Source: Chloroflexota bacterium (GTDB taxonomy: Bacteria > Chloroflexota > Dormibacteria > Dormibacterales > Dormibacteraceae). Taken from it: a DNA stretch of 29,616 bases. The notes under the pieces are model-generated. The model was not told the origin of the DNA, did no database searches, and worked only from the letters and a program-made list of their open reading frames with translations. The stretch lies in the NCBI GenBank assembly GCA_005879675.1, contig VBJE01000181.1:1-29616 (forward strand), in the 5' to 3' direction. Position 1 is the stretch's first letter. Each line of letters starts with the position of its first letter. A program made the translations under genes and the position numbers. Below, piece after piece: positions 28,940-29,616 of this stretch.

Positions 28940-28967
28940 AGGGGAGTGGGTCGGGGAGAGGGGCCGG
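28924..28967 (+). repeat. GC-rich palindromic repeat at the end of cdaR
   Basis: Reads TCTCCCTCGCCCTGAAGGGG, then AGTGGGTCGGGGAGAGGGGCC. CTCCC pairs with the following GGGGAG, and the GTCGGGGAGAGGGG half equals that of the repeat at 18048. The cdaR TGA (28937-28939) is inside it. Confidence 0.6.
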
Positions 28968-29047
28968 GGGAGTAACTTAGGCGCCTCCGCAGCCGTTCCA
29001 CCCCAGTTGAAATAACCGCTCCAGGAGTTCTAGTAGAGGTATAGAGA
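28968..29047 (+). promoter_or_regulatory. glmS upstream region
   Basis: Between the repeat and glmS lie about 80 bases. TTGAAA (29007-29012) is a possible -35, but the best -10 at 18 bp (TAGTAG) is poor. AGAGG (29035-29039) eight bases before the ATG is the likely ribosome-binding site. The gap is too short for a glmS ribozyme of the Firmicute type. Confidence 0.3.
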
Positions 29048-29616
29048 ATGTGCGGGATCATCGGCTACCTCGGCGGCCGCGAAGCAACGCCGATCCTCAT
29101 GGAGAGCCTGAAGCGCCTCGAGTACCGCGGGTATGACTCGGCGGGCGTAGCCGTGCTCGAGCTCCCCCGTGCCGGCGAGGCGGTCCGCACGAGCGTGACC
29201 AAGTCCGAGGCGAAGGTCGACACGCTCATCGAGAAGCTCGAATCCAACATGCCGTCGGGCAAGCTCGGCATCGGACACACGCGTTGGGCGACGCACGGCA
29301 AGCCGACCTACATCAACGCCCATCCGCACACCGACTGCCACGGCAAGATCTTCGTCGTCCACAACGGGATCATCGAAAACTTCGCCGAGCTCAAGCAGGA
29401 GCTCGAGGCCGCGGGCCACGAGTTTCCATCAGAGACCGACACCGAGGTCGTGCCGCACCTGATCGAGGCCAACTACAAGGGCGACTTCCTCGCCGCCGTG
29501 CGCGCCGCGCTGAAGCGCATCAAGGGCGCCTACGCGCTGGCGATGTTCTCGAGCGACGACCCAGAGCTTCTCGTCGGGGCCCGCCTGAACGCGCCGCTGG
29601 TCGTCGGGCTTGGCGA
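29048..29616 (+). CDS. glmS: Glutamine-fructose-6-phosphate aminotransferase, N-terminal part
   Basis: The first 189 residues of GlmS, which makes glucosamine-6-phosphate for peptidoglycan. The glutaminase domain is clear: nucleophile C2 (MCGIIGYLGG), RLEYRGYDSAGVAV (23-36), GHTRWATHGKPT (76-87), HPHTDCHGKIFVVHNGIIEN (92-111) and SETDTEVVPHLIE. The isomerase domains lie beyond the window edge. The ATG at 29048 must be the start because Cys must follow Met. Next to cdaA-cdaR this matches the widespread c-di-AMP/cell-wall operon, with glmM not between them here. Confidence 0.96.
   Translation, partial: MCGIIGYLGGREATPILMESLKRLEYRGYDSAGVAVLELPRAGEAVRTSVTKSEAKVDTLIEKLESNMPSGKLGIGHTRWATHGKPTYINAHPHTDCHGKIFVVHNGIIENFAELKQELEAAGHEFPSETDTEVVPHLIEANYKGDFLAAVRAALKRIKGAYALAMFSSDDPELLVGARLNAPLVVGLG

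Noticed and set aside
28940..29047. glmS ribozyme or riboswitch
   Set aside because: Only 108 bp are available, a repeat fills part of them, and no ribozyme core was recognised.

Overview
The window is one high-G+C bacterial chromosome segment (about two-thirds G+C by eye). Its backbone is an uninterrupted str/S10/spc/alpha ribosomal supercluster in the classical order: rpsL-rpsG-fusA-tuf-rpsJ-rplC-rplD-rplW-rplB-rpsS-rplV-rpsC-rplP-rpmC-rpsQ-rplN-rplX-rplE-rpsZ-rpsH-rplF-rplR-rpsE-rpmD-rplO-secY-adk-map-infA-rpmJ-rpsM-rpsK-rpsD-rpoA-rplQ-truA-rplM-rpsI. Zinc-type S14, zinc-ribbon L24, C+ L36, EF-Tu switch-I residues like those of actinobacteria, abundant GTG/TTG starts and a downstream c-di-AMP operon all suggest a Gram-positive-like or Terrabacteria lineage. 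A little-cultured soil group near Chloroflexota/Dormibacterota is my best guess, made from gene content only. No rRNA, tRNA or CRISPR array was seen.

Layout. 1-861: the tail of a peptide ABC-transporter ATPase, converging on an RsmC-like methyltransferase. 920-22792: the ribosomal supercluster, with most genes overlapping by 1-8 nt (ATGA, TGATG and GTGA junctions) and so probably translationally coupled. 22843-23895: a tyrosine phosphatase and a 60-residue ribbon-helix-helix-like protein. 23899-25704 (minus): a long-chain acyl-CoA ligase. 25769-29616: a small membrane protein, an ornithine carbamoyltransferase fused in frame to a CdaA-type diadenylate cyclase, a YbbR/CdaR protein and the start of glmS. 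The last block is the conserved cdaA-cdaR-(glmM)-glmS neighbourhood, linking c-di-AMP signalling to cell-wall amino-sugar synthesis, with arginine biosynthesis attached.

Most worth a second look: (1) the ArgF-CdaA fusion; (2) a 33-codon ORF directly before rpsC whose first 17 codons encode exactly the S3 N terminus but with a silent difference in 10 codons, and whose stop overlaps the rpsC start; (3) a 48-bp palindromic element sitting in the same codon phase inside rpmC, rpsE and rpmD, plus a looser GC-rich palindrome family at four gene borders that appears to supply a Shine-Dalgarno sequence and protein tails; (4) an rpsG broken by loss of about 47-50 nt; (5) an RNA polymerase alpha subunit whose C-terminal domain lacks the usual DNA-binding first helix; (6) a perfect 20-bp palindrome over the argF start; (7) a leaderless-type infA promoter. 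Items 1, 4 and 5 all look like missing sequence in core genes, so assembly error must be excluded before biology is claimed.
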